64,000 nt of DNA, taken from contig NC_090285.1 in the NCBI RefSeq assembly GCF_037392515.1, positions 7,693,501 through 7,757,500 of the forward strand, in the 5' to 3' direction. This document shows positions 1 through 11,900 of this stretch, one piece after another (position 1 is the first letter of the stretch; every line of letters starts with the position of its first letter). The notes under the pieces were generated by a model. The model saw only the letters and a list, made by a program, of their open reading frames with translations, did no database searches and was not told the origin of the DNA. This DNA is from Haliotis asinina. Taxonomy: Eukaryota; Mollusca; Gastropoda; Lepetellida; Haliotidae. A program made the translations under genes and the position numbers.

Positions 1-610
1 AGACACACACACACACCCCTCTGAATCCCTCCATGGGGCATAGCGACACGTCTTGTTATCGTATAATCTTGTACGGGGTCGACTGGAGTTTGTTAGTTCT
101 GATCGGACCTAGTCTTCAAAGCCCCGTAACATCATTTTAATACCCGTTTATAGTCTTACCTTCTATGGGACCCTTTAGACGGGCTTAAGAGACAGAATAG
201 GGCACAGTAACATTACCTGTTGATGTTCGTGGTTACGACAGATCACATCGAGGTCAGTGTCAGGTGAGGTCACGGTGGAGCTCGGCGCCTCGTTACTACT
301 GGACATGAAAGCTGGGCAGATTACGCTAGTTTGATGGCGTTTTTCTGATGTCTATTAACGACACATAATCAGGGACCGGTGACCCGTGCATACTCGAAGT
401 CGGTAGACTTTAACGATGATAGTTGTTGTTAGTGTCTGACACTAGGCATTAAAGGGATAAGACGAGGACTGGATTCGGTACATTGTGTCCAACTAGGCTT
501 CCGTTCAGACATGATATGTCTGGGTTGTCCTTATTAAACCCGCATTAGTCCGGACAGGTACACGCAACAACGAACACACACGTGCATACACGTGACGTTA
601 ATGCTCTGCT
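1..610. other. intergenic, no gene seen
   Basis: Unique-looking sequence with a short CA run at the very start. I see no ORF, splice-bounded exon or repeat that I can name. Confidence 0.5.
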
Positions 611-680
611 ACTTTCTCTCTCTTTCTCTCTCTCTCTCTCTCACACCTTTCTCTCGCTCTCTCGCTCCCTCTCTCCATCC
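611..680. repeat. TC-rich microsatellite
   Basis: A pyrimidine tract of TTTCTCTC and CTCTCG blocks. The short reading frame across it (a run of Leu/Ser) is a by-product of the repeat. Confidence 0.85.
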
Positions 681-1121
681 TTTCCTGTCATCGAACAGGC
701 CTTGTACAGATTTCATTTATACCTGTGTGAGATACATGTGAGTTATATGTGTGAGAAAGACTTGAGGCGATACAGGCTCCCTAAGAACACGTGTACCTGA
801 GAACAATGGATCGTGATCAGAGAACAAGATGGAATCTACCCAGGTCAGACATAGGAGCCTAAGGGCCTCAGCCCTTCGCAGTAGTAGTGGTGGTTGCGGT
901 AGTAGTTGTTGTAACAGCACAAGGCAGATACAGGAGATGTGGTACGTAGTCATGCACGGATCCAGGAACTTTGACAATGAAAGTGGGGGTCTGGGGGTGC
1001 GACACCACTGAAGACCCTCAACCCATGACTCTGCCAACGCAAAAAAAAAAAAGATCTGCCACATCCCCCACCCCCACATACACACACACACGCACGCACC
1101 CATTCCCAATGGATGGGTGGG

Positions 1122-1590
1122 TGTTAGTAGTTGCAGCAGTAGTAGTAGTTCTCGTCGTCAAGGCGACAGTAGTAGTGGAAGTTGAAGTAACAGGAGTAGT
1201 AGTAGCATCAGTAGTACTTACATTTATATTCAGTATAGTAGCTACACTACTAGTAGTAAGACTAGTAGTAGTCGTAGTAGTAGCAGCAGCAGCACTAGTA
1301 GTAGCAGCACCACTAGTTGTAGTAGCAGCAGTACTACTACTAGTAACATCAGTATCAGCAATAGTAGTAGTAGTAGCAGCACTAGTAGCAGCAGCAGCAG
1401 TAGTAGTAGTAGCAGCACTACTAGTAGTAGCAGCACTAGTAGCAGCAGCAGCAGCACTAGTAGTAGTAGCAGCACTAGTAGTAGTAGCAGCACTAGCAGC
1501 ATTAGTAGTAGTAGTAGTAGTAGTAGTAGTAGCAGTACTAGCAGCACTAGCAGCATTAGCAGCAGCAGCATTAGCAGCACTAGCAGCAGC

Positions 1591-1632
<42 letters not shown>

Positions 1633-1645
1633 TGTAGTAGTAGTT

Positions 1646-1713
<68 letters not shown>
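1122..1713. repeat. compound AGT/AGC trinucleotide array
   Basis: About 590 bp made almost only of AGT and AGC triplets on the plus strand, with occasional TTGT or ATC interruptions, ending in a nearly pure AGT run from about 1585 to 1713. All frames are open over much of it and give poly-Val, poly-Thr, poly-Ala or poly-Leu, so the long ORFs here are not genes. A similar array in the opposite orientation lies at 60691-61385. Confidence 0.95.
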
Positions 1714-1714
<1 letters not shown>

Positions 1715-2415
1715 ATGTTTGACAGATCAGCTTCTACCGAGAGTTTCCTCCTTGTCATGTTTTACTCAACTATAGTGATGAATCTCAACCCAGTATGTGT
1801 CAAGCCACACACACACCCATATCTCGGCGTCTCTGTCAATACCCAGCTTAATTCACGTCCCACACACTGCCTGTGTGACCATGCAGTGAACCAACACACT
1901 AGGCCCCGATGCACCCAATGACGTTACATGAGTATCATGTGAAGCAAATGACGCCGTCCTTGACGTTCACTTATACAGATAAGCGACATCGTGTACTGTA
2001 GACTCACAGCGCCATGCATACACCTCTGTGTAACCTCGTGCGTATGGGTGACCTTCGTATACCCGCTGTAGGTACACAACCGACTTCCTCTCTATACACA
2101 TGCTAATTCTCCGCAAATAGGACTTGTGAATGAAAGCGATTTCCTTCTTTTTATTTACATTGAATATACGTCCATAAACCTACTTGAGGCAGCAGAGTAG
2201 CGTAAGTCTGCACGTGGTAGGGGAACGCGTCGGGTACGTGCCGTGGACGGCAATAGGAGAGTGGAGTGAAGGCCGGGTATAGTTACAGAGTAGAATGGAG
2301 TAGATGTGAAGACGTTGGATGTACATTTGTACCCCTTAAAGGACACTTACCCCACTGCTGTGAACTGACCACGCGTGCGGCAGTGGATTACATTGAGCTG
2401 TTTATGAGCTAATTG
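1714..2415. other. intergenic, no gene seen
   Basis: Contains ACACACAC runs near 1807 and 1860 and otherwise unremarkable sequence. No coding feature is supported. Confidence 0.5.
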
Positions 2416-2480
2416 GGTGGTTAGGTCCAGTTGCATGATCTTGTTTAGCTCGATCCCGAAGTTTTCTTAAACACAAGAGT

Positions 2481-2528
<48 letters not shown>

Positions 2529-2740
2529 ACGACTAGTAATATTAGTAATAGTAACAAAAACTGTGTAATTAAAAAAATAAAAAATAAATAAATAAAAATA
2601 ACATAGGATAGGTGTGGTTAGGTCCATTTTTACGAAGTTGTTTAGAATGATCCCATACCTTATCTTAAACGCAAGAACAACAACAATATTCCTGATAGTC
2701 ACATTAGTAATTGTTACAAAAATAATTGTAATAAAAATGA
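2416..2740. repeat. tandem duplication, one copy with CAA expansion
   Basis: Two diverged copies of a segment of about 130-160 bp lie head to tail. GGTTAGGTCC recurs at 2419 and 2616, a spacing of 197 bp, followed in both by GATCCC, CTTAAAC.CAAGA, the CAA tract, ATTAGTAAT.GT and ACAAAAA. The first copy carries a CAA microsatellite of about 47 bp (2481-2527); the second keeps only ACAACAACAA. AT-rich AAATA repeats (2567-2602) lie between them. Confidence 0.75.
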
Positions 2741-3137
2741 TAATGTTTTATTATTTTCTTTTTTTAACATGAAAACCCTAGAATTTTAATCATTACATAT
2801 TGTCGTGTATGACAAGAGATTATTAATTACGTAGCCTGGTGTTGTTCCCGAATAAAGTGTTTTCACTCCGTGTTACATGTATAGTTTTTGACATCACGGT
2901 TGTGTTAGTTGAGTTTTCAGCCCAGTAACCTTATGATAACGTTTGTATTTTTATTTTCTATCTAAACTGTTTTACCAGGCAGTTCATACATTGCAAGCCT
3001 GGGAAAGGGACATCGTTTGATTCTTTAGCTAAAGTTTAAAACGTTTTACCTGTAAAAATGTTTATAAATCAGGCATTAATTTAAAGATGGGCACAGTTAC
3101 AGATGCGTATGGTGATAAAGAATCGGTGTGACAAAGA

Positions 3138-3219
3138 GACGTCATCTTTGTATACGATGTTGCTAAGAGAAATGCGATATTGACTTTTGATGGTCAGTAC
3201 TATGGACAACAATTGGAGG
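3138..3219 (+). other. possible exon or coding remnant, unrecognised
   Basis: Reading from GAC at 3138 gives a protein-like stretch beginning DVIFVYDVAKRNAILTFDG and ending QYYGQQLE, directly before a good donor (GAG|GTATGT, 3217-3225). The frame stays open beyond the donor to a TGA at 3300. A TGA lies just upstream at 3129-3131, so an exon would have to start between that stop and 3138, and I see no convincing acceptor there. The family is not recognised. This could be an exon of a gene continuing to 3376-3726, a decayed coding fragment, or chance. Confidence 0.25.
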
Positions 3220-3375
3220 TATGTCCGAACCAGCAAGTGGTACCCGAGTATCTACCCGGATGGAATGTGAGAACTAGCTCAGATGTCACAGATCACAAAT
3301 GATGATGAAGTTGACAAGAAAGATGATCAACTTTATAACATATCGTATGTCCCTCTCCATTGTCTTGTCTCCTAG

Positions 3376-3726
3376 GCGACTGGTTCTTCAGAAGCAAGAG
3401 AAGGATGGGGCGACGTTAGCAAGGTGATTGGGGATGACTCCGTTCAGGACACGGCAGGGCAGCGGTCACCTACTGTCCAGATTGGAGTGGTCATTGTCAG
3501 ATGTCCAGGATATGATGTAGTGTACATTGTGGTCCGGCATGCCATAAACTCCTTGACTGGGTGTGCATCATCTTTGCGGGGGCGCTGGATGGCTGGTCAT
3601 AATACCCCTGAAAATATGATTCTCCGCCGGACTAAGACTGATGGCCTGTCTTACTCAGGAGTTAGATTTCAAGGATGCATGAGAGCCACTGCGACCCGAC
3701 CCCCGACTGAGTGTCGCTGGGTCTAG
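3376..3726 (+). CDS. possible terminal exon, unrecognised product
   Basis: A pyrimidine-rich acceptor (TGTCTTGTCTCCTAG, ending 3375) is followed by 116 open codons ending at TAG 3724-3726. A poly(A) signal AATAAA lies 278 bp downstream at 4004. The predicted piece starts ATGSSEAREGWGDVSK, is rich in Arg and Gly and contains RGRWMAGHNTPENMILRR. No family is recognised and no start codon is implied, because it would be an internal or terminal exon. The same frame is open upstream of the acceptor except for the TAG that forms it (NDDEVDKKDDQLYNIS, 3298 on), so a broken single-exon gene is an alternative. Exon status is inference from signals and frame length. Confidence 0.25.
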   Translation, partial: ATGSSEAREGWGDVSKVIGDDSVQDTAGQRSPTVQIGVVIVRCPGYDVVYIVVRHAINSLTGCASSLRGRWMAGHNTPENMILRRTKTDGLSYSGVRFQGCMRATATRPPTECRWV

Positions 3727-4003
3727 GGGACATGCTAGGTTTAGACTGGACGCGCCGGGGACACGGTACATGCAGTCATTACACAGGGTTCACGTCGCCA
3801 TTGTCATTGCCGTGGTTGGTGATTTATGGCAATTAGCGCAGTCGGTCCGTAAATCAAGCTCCTGTATAACCACTGTGTTTCGGCTTATGTCGCATGTCAC
3901 CACCCATACATCACTGCTTTTATAGACTGTACATTATCATATTTTATTTCAATTGCAGTGACTACTGTATTCATATATTAGCACTGCTGTGATGTTCACG
4001 AAT

Positions 4004-4009
4004 AATAAA
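4004..4009 (+). terminator. candidate poly(A) signal AATAAA
   Basis: A canonical AATAAA, 278 bp after the stop of the candidate terminal exon at 3376-3726. It is meaningful only if that exon is real, since AATAAA is common by chance in AT-rich DNA. Confidence 0.25.
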
Positions 4010-4103
4010 TGTATATCAGTTGCCAGTAAATATAAGGTGAATTGTGATTTTATAATTATCTTATCTGTATTGCAAGGGATGCATGCATATGCCCGCGGAC
4101 CGT

Positions 4104-4175
4104 CTCCGTAGTATAGTGGTTAGAGCGTTCGCCCGGAGATGTTATGGTCCTGGGTTTGATCCCCCACGAGTCACT
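4104..4175 (+). mobile_element. tRNA-derived SINE head (third family)
   Basis: A Pol III-type A box (GTAGTATAGTGGTTAGAG) and a B box (GGGTTTGATCC) are spaced as in a tRNA, and the start resembles tRNA-Asp. The acceptor and T stems do not pair (CCTGG against CCCCC), so this is not a working tRNA. It reads as the tRNA-like head of a SINE whose unrelated body probably runs on to about 4330-4430. Confidence 0.6.
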
Positions 4176-4696
4176 CAAGAGGCATACATATAGTTTGAGA
4201 CGAGGCATAGCTGTCAACCCTCAGAGGTCCCAATGCTGGAGATTTTTGGAAAGCCGGGATCCAGGTCCAGGGCGAAATAATAATTCTTGCCTTCTTTGCT
4301 TTTGTCGGACTCGCTCATCTTGGCGCGCTACTCCTCGCTTAAAACTGGTTTATAACCTCTACGTTGCTGCGCAATGAGCATTGCGCTAATACTTACACCC
4401 GGAAGCACATGACCAGTTTGATATATTAATAACCGGACGATTCGGGTGACATTAATCACTCCCTCTCTCCTCTTGTGGAGAGGGGAGGAGGGGAGGGGCT
4501 ACCCGTGCACTCCGAGTCCATAATCATCGGTTTCTGGTACACTCAAGGGACGTAACTCTGTACAGCCAATTCCTCGACGTAGTCAACCCATACGTTCTAA
4601 ACGTCATGAAAACATAACGGAAATACGGGTTGTCATGTTATCGGTGATTTCAGACATACTTAAGAATGTAGTTGAATTGTCCATGTGACACCGAGG

Positions 4697-5045
4697 GAGA
4701 GTGCGAAAACAGCCCCTGGAACACTAGCCCGTGGCTAGTAAAAATCCAGTACGGTCAGTAAATCTCCACAGTTACTGGCCCGATTGGCTAGTGAATACTT
4801 TCATGGGGTCATTTTGTAAATATATCTCTCTCCGACTTGTTAACTTATTAAGCTCTGTTTTAATTATGCAAGCCCATGGCCTGATAAAAATGTTAACACC
4901 TTAATGTCGAAACCCTTGACATGCCGACAATATCTACTCTCATCTATTTTGTTGTATTAACTTTCTACATTCAAATTTCGAGCTAGTAAATTATTTTTCA
5001 GACTAGCTAGCAAAATTTGGAAACTATTTCGCACACTGCACTGGG
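4697..5045. mobile_element. MITE-like inverted-repeat element
   Basis: The left end (GTGCGAAAACAG, then ...GTGGCTAGTAAAAAT) is matched in inverted orientation by the right end (TTTTTCAGACTAGCTAGC, then ...CTATTTCGCACAC). The ends are imperfect inverted repeats of roughly 50 bp around an AT-rich core of about 250 bp with no ORF. No clear target-site duplication was identified. Confidence 0.4.
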
Positions 5046-6560
5046 GTATTAGTTACAAGCCGCTTAAAGGACACAAATTGTTGAATATAAATTTCTTAAT
5101 TTATTTGAAATGGTCCAAAAAGTAATGTGACTTTATTACCAATTAAAGGCACCAAATAACTGCTCTAATCCCACAGCCTGTGCGTATACATATCGTAAGT
5201 CCAATAACCACGGAGCACATTTAAAATTTACCATTATTTAACATTCTCCTTCATAGATGCTGATACATACAAAAACTACATAGGGCTGCAGCTGGAACGA
5301 ATAAATGCCGTTGTAAGTAAGCAAGTTAGTTTCTCATAAAGGGGTGTATCTGTCATCGCAACAAGTCCATTATTACGAGATTTTGTTCTGGGTAGATACA
5401 CTCTTACTTTATAAATACCCCTCGTATTTCTTTTATCAGTCATCGATATACAGTAGTCTGGTTGTCGAACTGAGTGTTTATTTGGTCGTCAACCACCCTG
5501 CCTCTGAGCATGCCGTATTGAAGACGCGAGACACAAGGGCACGTGCCTCGGTAGCCACGAAACTCCACCCCCTGACAGTACAACTGTACCCCTTCAATCC
5601 ACAATCACATTCAGTCTTCAAATTATTTATAAATATCTTTATTTTGTTGTTATGAAACATTTCTCTGATGGCATCCATAACAGATCTCAAGCCCTTCCCC
5701 TTGACGTCATCCCCCACCCCCTACCCCCACCGACACACAGTGCGGTCCTGTTGCTGAGAGCTGTGGAGGGTGTATAACCAGGCAAATCCCCTTTAATCAT
5801 CCCCTCCAACAGATAACTCTGTTCAAGAAGCAATTTCATTTCATTTGTTAAGCAGAGATCTATCCCTGCTGTTCAGAGTGACCTGGCTTCCCTCAACCCA
5901 ACTCAATGAACTCTCAATTAATCGCAAGAATATTCCCCCGCTCCAACGCCTATAGAAAGCTGGGTAATTCACTCTCGCTGTTAAATATGTACTACCTAAC
6001 ACTGCAACAGGCGTACCCCTGAGGGGTCCGAATTATGCTGAAATTGACATCTCATATTTGATGGTCTACTTCAAATGATCCGGCATAGGGAGGCAGCCGC
6101 CCGGGTTTTTTTAAATCGCGGATTTAAATGGGTGTGTAAAGTACATGCTTGGCTCAATCGATGGAAGTAATGTTCAATACAACATTCTATATGTATATGC
6201 GTTAAGGGGGTGTTAGGGAGAGATCGTGGTTGCCGCGGTATTGTTTGGGTTAAGCCATATCGATAATAAACATCTTTCATGTAGTGACAACGGCGGTTCA
6301 TCCTACGGCTGATTGTTTTTACCCATACCAAAACAACTTAAGTTGTCAAAATAAGTCAGCGATGGATCTGTCATCTAAGTAATTTAAGCTTAAACCAACG
6401 GGATTCGAACACGTTTCGGGGGCTGAGGAATGTAATCTTTTGTCAGCGCGACGATGGGGAAAGCGTGTAAAATTAACAGTTAATATCTAGGGCAAACGTG
6501 AATTCATGTGAGAAAGGAGGGTATGTGTACATTATGCAGTGTGTTGTGAATACCAAAGGA
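5046..6560. other. intergenic, no gene seen
   Basis: Short random frames only. A weak B-box-like motif on the minus strand near 6399 lacks a matching tRNA structure. Confidence 0.5.
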
Positions 6561-6722
6561 GAGGCGGTGGGGTAGCCTAGTGGTTGAAGGGTTCGCTCGT
6601 CACGTCGTAGACCTGGGTTCGATTCCCCAAAAGGGCACGATTTATGAAACCCATTTTTGGTGTCCCCGTTGTGATATTGCTGGAATATTGCTAAAAGCAG
6701 CATAAAACTAAATTCACTCACT
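6561..6722 (+). mobile_element. tRNA-derived SINE, family 1, full length
   Basis: A complete copy. A tRNA-like head has an A box (GGTAGCCTAGTGGTTGAAG) and a B box (GGGTTCGATTCC). It is followed by a short body (CCATTTTTGGTGTCCCC) and a 3' tail reading TGCTGGAATATTGCTAAAA, GCGT-like, then TAAAACTAAATTCACTCAC. This is the reference for the partial copies at 13150, 14300, 30153 and 51777. The head is Pol III-transcribed in known tRNA SINEs; activity of this copy is unknown. Confidence 0.88.
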
Positions 6723-8640
6723 ATACCGAACGTACTGGTAAAGGTGTCTCATTACAGACTAAAACGTAGGGACAATAACTAGTACTCCTTTCGTGATCAG
6801 TATAGGAAAGATAGTTTTCCCGAAAAACTGTAATTTATAAACAATGACTTTTGATTTAATTTAATTTGATTTAATTTGGAAATGTATGGTTGTGCCGGGC
6901 AGCAATTTTGTAACGGGAACCGTCAAAGAGTTTCATGGAAGCGATAGACTATGGGCGCACGCGTGCGACTCACAAATAGGAATACAGTATTTTTGCATAT
7001 TTTTGCCAATGCCAGTATCAGAACAATGGCGTTTAAACATTAAGTGGGTTTTTTTGGTTAAAAATGGTCAATATGCCAATGGTAATATTGCCATAAATTA
7101 TCAATGTTCTAATATCGTCGTTTTACAAATATGCTGGCACAGTGTTTTGGTAAATGTATTCAAGCGAGCGAGTTATTTAAAATCCTAAGAACTTGATGAC
7201 CCAAGCTCAACAAAAAATTCTATGTACGTCTTCTTGTCTCGAAGTACCGTTATAAAACAGGAATAACATTATAGAGAGAGTACGCAGGGATCACCACAAG
7301 CATGTGTTGAATGATAACGGTTTCATTAGAATTCTCTCGAGGAACTGCTTGACAACTAAGTCTCCTATACCCCCTCGAGACATGTGAGTGGGGGGAGGGG
7401 AGCGATGTTTGACATCACGAACACTATGTAGATCCAGGAATGCCAACCCCTTCACACGTCTCTTTAAACACCCTGGGCGTCACTGTCATATTGGCCTGAC
7501 TATATTGTTTAGGAAGAGGACAATTATTCCACCATTAAGAGCTCTGTTGTTCGCGTTTCAGTTAAAATAACCACTGAGTTCATTTGTGAAGACGTCGGTT
7601 GTTCGTTATCAGTATAATTGTGACCACTACATTTAACTTAAGAAAATTTCAAGACATCAACATGGAACATTAAGTATCGTGTTTATCCTAGATACGGGTG
7701 ATTTGCCGCAGCCAACGGAAAGTACATTAGCAATATAAGAGCCATCAGCGTTGTTGATGCAGACGAAATCCCATACCGATAGACGGATTTAAATCTGCTA
7801 CGGGCGCTTAGGACGAGATTCCACTTTTGTTGAGTACAATTGGTAGTGTGGGAAATTGGGTTCAATCCAGCCATGGCAATTTGTCCCATTGAGGGTAAAC
7901 CAAAGCTGTACTATCAGCCCCTCCGTCAGAGGAAAATAAAGAGGGGACGGGAGAGGGGTAGCGAGCCACAGACGCGAGGGGTGAGACAATGGGCGGGATC
8001 ACATGCTTAGGCACCTAAAGTAAACTTATACCGAACGCCTTTGTCGAAAATACCCTCACGGGTAAATAGGAATTAACCCTGACTTGACCGGTGTTGGGCA
8101 GGAAGTGGGTGCTCCTGGACAGAGGGTAGGATGAGGAGGGAGAGGAGAGTCCCACGGGTACACTCACCGGTTCCTCTCCCCACAGCTTTAGGGTGTTAAT
8201 AAAATTACATAGATCAATAACTTCATACGCATTCACACGCAACATATTGAAATCGATCCGTAGCTGATCAAGTGGAGTCCCTTTTGTGGGAAACTCTCCT
8301 ATAAAGACTTCACAAATATATTTTATCGTATAAACATAATGTACATTTATAATCAGTATGTTATTTCTAGTATTAAAACATTGGTTCGAGATCAGTTTGT
8401 TGTTTAGCAGATATTTTGGTGTTCACGGAAACGATAATGAAGTAATTGGTTGTACTAGCTACCCATTTTCATGATTCAAGAGTCATGCGCGGTAAATTTA
8501 GTGCGCCAATTCATGTGTTCCGAGTAGAAATCACTCGTCCAACGTCTAAAGTCTTTGTTAGGGTCCGCGTTGTCAACAGAAGCCAAACGGTATGCTTGCA
8601 AATCATTATCCTCGCGTTAATTGACCACTCAGTCCTTAAA
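6723..8640. other. intergenic, no gene seen
   Basis: AT-rich, with a TTTAATTTAATTTGATTTAA run near 6855. ORFs of up to about 100 codons show no recognisable composition or motif. Confidence 0.5.
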
Positions 8641-8707
8641 AACGTCACCGTCGACTAAATGTAGCGACAACGTCGTCGCTACCAGCGTCTTGCTTTTACC
8701 GTTATCA

Positions 8708-8844
8708 GGTGTGCAGGCAACTACGGGAAGCCACGCGACCCCCTTCGTGATGGTATCAACTGCAAAACACCAACCTTCGGTGTGGCCCACAAACAACGTG
8801 GCCAAACATGTCAGGTTCCACATGGAAGAAGAATAGTTCCCTAA
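8708..8844 (+). CDS. possible small terminal exon, cysteine-containing
   Basis: An acceptor-like tract (TCTTGCTTTTACCGTTATCAG, ending 8707) precedes 45 open codons ending at TAA 8842-8844. The predicted piece starts CAGNYGKPRDPLRDGINCK and ends QVPHGRRIVP, with three Cys. Codon third positions favour C and G, unlike the AT-rich surroundings. No upstream exon, signal peptide or family is recognised. The same stretch is also open in two other frames, which weakens the call. It could be the end of a small secreted protein or a chance frame. Confidence 0.25.
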
Positions 8845-8917
8845 CGCCATAACAAGAGGCACGATTCCACGTCTCGCGAGTAGTGCGGCATTGTCCCGGC
8901 GAGTGTTGTCATATTAA

Positions 8918-8975
8918 GGCATATATGACAGGTAGCTGGGCCTAAAGGCCCTTAGTGCATATATAACAAGCGTAG
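8918..8975. other. short hairpin-forming sequence
   Basis: GGGCC-TAAA-GGCCC forms a perfect five-base stem at about 8939-8952, flanked symmetrically by CATATAT and GCATATATAA. Too little is present to call an RNA gene. Confidence 0.3.
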
Positions 8976-11900
8976 TGTTGATTTAAGGAGCCCCCATCAT
9001 ACAACAAGATGTTTTCTGTGCCCTGAGTGTCTGTACACACTCTCCAGAGTGGCTCCGAAGCAACTACATCTATACCTCGGATGAAGGAAGTCCTCACGAG
9101 TGCTTACATAACCCCGCTCAGCAAGGACGGGATAAACCCAGCCAGCGCTAATTGTTCATAGCAATACATTGCATATAGGAACGTGGATCAGGGCGTGTCT
9201 GTATGATAAAGATGTTGGGTACACCGAGGGGAGTACACACGAGGGTTGGGTAGGACAATGGAGGGGGTTGACGTCAGGAGAGAATATTGTATAAACCTTT
9301 TGAGGCTTGGGTTCGTGAAAAGCACCAACCCGATTTTTGTATTGACTGATCGATGAGCAAGCCCTGCTACAAAACGGTTTTAAATCGACACAAATACAGA
9401 AAACGCTTTGGCAGGTTTTAAATATGAGACTTCAGTGCGGCTTGACAGCCATCTTATTATTTGAAATAATATTGCTGTGTGTGTTATAAGTGGTGAAGCA
9501 AAAACGTACCATGATTATACTATTATCTATACTAACTTCACAAGTATTACTGGGAAGATAGAAACTGTTCATTAGAACAGGCTTTGTACATCTAAACATC
9601 TGCTTTGTATCTGAATCTCTTTCATTAAACAATGAAACTTAGTATTAATCTGGGTTCACTGCACGGGGCACGCAAGATGGGGAGCACTGATTTAACACTG
9701 ATTTTTAAACCAACTAGCTATGAAAAATGGCCCGATAAGTCCCCATCATTTACTCTATGCAGAAGCCGACTCCAAAATGAGCCTCATCCGAAATCCATCT
9801 TTTCATGAAATGATTGGTGGTCAGTTAAGGACCCTAAATCTGTGTATTATGTTACAAGCAGGTATAAGGAGGATTACCCTAGCACAGCATCCCTTATCAT
9901 CATCCCTGATGTGCATATAGGTATTGTTAGCTACACAGATCCCTGCGAACATATACCCATGTGAATATTTCCAGAAGAGAACATCTAAGGATGCAATACT
10001 AGCCCCTGGATTGCCTCTTTTTTATAACAATGCTATCATCATATCGGATCTATCAGTGTTCCTCATAGTCCTCTTAAGCTCTGTTCTACACACCCTGTCA
10101 TTGTCTGCATCCAGCACCTCCAGCGCAGCGCCACCTATAACTTCAAAGGGGGGTAATCGTAACATCTTGTCAGGGCTTGATCCAGATCTGGCTTTGGTCT
10201 TCCCGACGATTTCTCAAGTTTCATCTGATCGCCTGCATCCATGGACCCTGGTAGAGCCATCACAGAACCCTGTAATTATCACACACGGCTGGAATGGTCA
10301 AGGGAAGACCTGTAACCTCAATATCAGATCCCGGTATTTACGAGTGTTTTGGTTGTCACGTTTCTGTAATTGGACTTATCTGAGTGACGTGTGAACGCAG
10401 TCTAGATGCCATCAAGCCTGAGGTTTTCTGTACGATTCCCACAATAAGCATCGTGTATCAGGTGTTGGTATGGTGTCAACTCTAACCTGCTTTGTGATGT
10501 GATTGAATTCGAAATACGCACCAACCCACTCCCCTGCTCCAACCCTCTCCCAACCCCACAACCACTAGCCCCTAAAATAAAGTCTCCACATTATGTGCAA
10601 AAAATGTTACGTCAAAGAAGATTCGAGTCTTTCTACTGAATATATACTCATGGAAATAAGTAAGGGAACACATGAAAGTGACAGTGTTCCTTGTTTCCAA
10701 AGTGTCACAGAGCAATACACACCCAGTAAAGAAACTTGGAAAAGAGTAAAGGAACACTTGTACTTCCATGTGGGTGTCCTTTGGCAACGATTGGCAACAT
10801 GTGCTTGGACTTAATTCGAGGTTCCTCGGGAATATTCTGCCTAGTCACACCATGTCAGAGAAGACCAAGAACAGTTTGTGACTATGTGCAAATCTGATCC
10901 GAGGCTGTTATCTCCACTGTTCTTCACAGATAATGACTGACAGACAGATCCATAATAAACTTTTGCAGGATGGCATGCAGGAACAATTTCATAAGAATGC
11001 TTCACTATAAATATAACTTAATAATACTAGCAGCATGACATTAAACATTGTTATTTATTTTATGCATTTTTTACTTTAATCATTGTGTATATATAGTGCG
11101 AATTGATCTGTACTATGCAGAATTTAAACAAAACTGTGAGCCACTTTCAAAGCAGTGTATCGAGATTATATTGATTACACTGATATTAATATTTTATGTC
11201 CCACCTATTTGCAGTTCTTCATTGGCACGTAAAACTTTATCATATCTCCATAATTCCTGGGCAAAGTATACTTTTGTAGAAATGCTACTAAATGAAGCCC
11301 TTGATCTCATTGATATTGTTTAACTATTGAACACACCTCCAATAACACACGGCCACGGCTGCGTCAGCTAAAGAAACGACAATATATTATTACAGGATGA
11401 ATTCCAACATGCAATATTTCTCAGCTTCCTTGAAACATCCTGGCAGGAGATATTGACAATTTCCCATCGTAAGTTTGGCAACTGTTACTCTAATGTAAGG
11501 ACTAACACATAAAATTCCATTTTAATGGCACAACCCTTCTTTAATAGGGTGCATTAAAACATTTTGTTATATAATTGTGGAGGGAAGAATAATGTGAAGA
11601 GGTTTAAGATAATCCAAAAACGGTAAGTGAGGGGAAAAGAAAGTCTTCACTTATAGACTGATTTTTGTCAAATATTTCAAACGTTATCTAAACGCTACCA
11701 AGTTGAAAACAGGTACGAAAATACTATGATGTCGACAACACAATACTGATAACGTATCAAATACATCGTCATCAAATTACCCTCTCACTGAGGTTCCGTT
11801 TCAATTTGTTAGGAGGTTTTTTTGCCTTTCTATGGTAATAAAACATGCCCAGTGTCTAAGCGTTACTGTATGATTCTCTCAAATGTAGACTTACTATGTA

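Noticed and set aside
971..1921. Long frames (316 and 246 codons) rich in Val/Ala or Thr/Ala
   Set aside because: They are translations of the AGT/AGC triplet array; every frame is open because the repeat contains few stops.
6385..6470. tRNA-like B box on the minus strand (also near 17848 and 19201)
   Set aside because: The arms do not pair into acceptor, D and anticodon stems; these are isolated matches or decayed SINE remnants.
9924..10394. 156-codon frame containing GLDPDLALVFP and ITHGWNG, resembling two lipase motifs
   Set aside because: In pancreatic-type lipases the HGW segment precedes the GLDP segment, but here the order is reversed and the catalytic GxSxG is absent, so the resemblance is chance.
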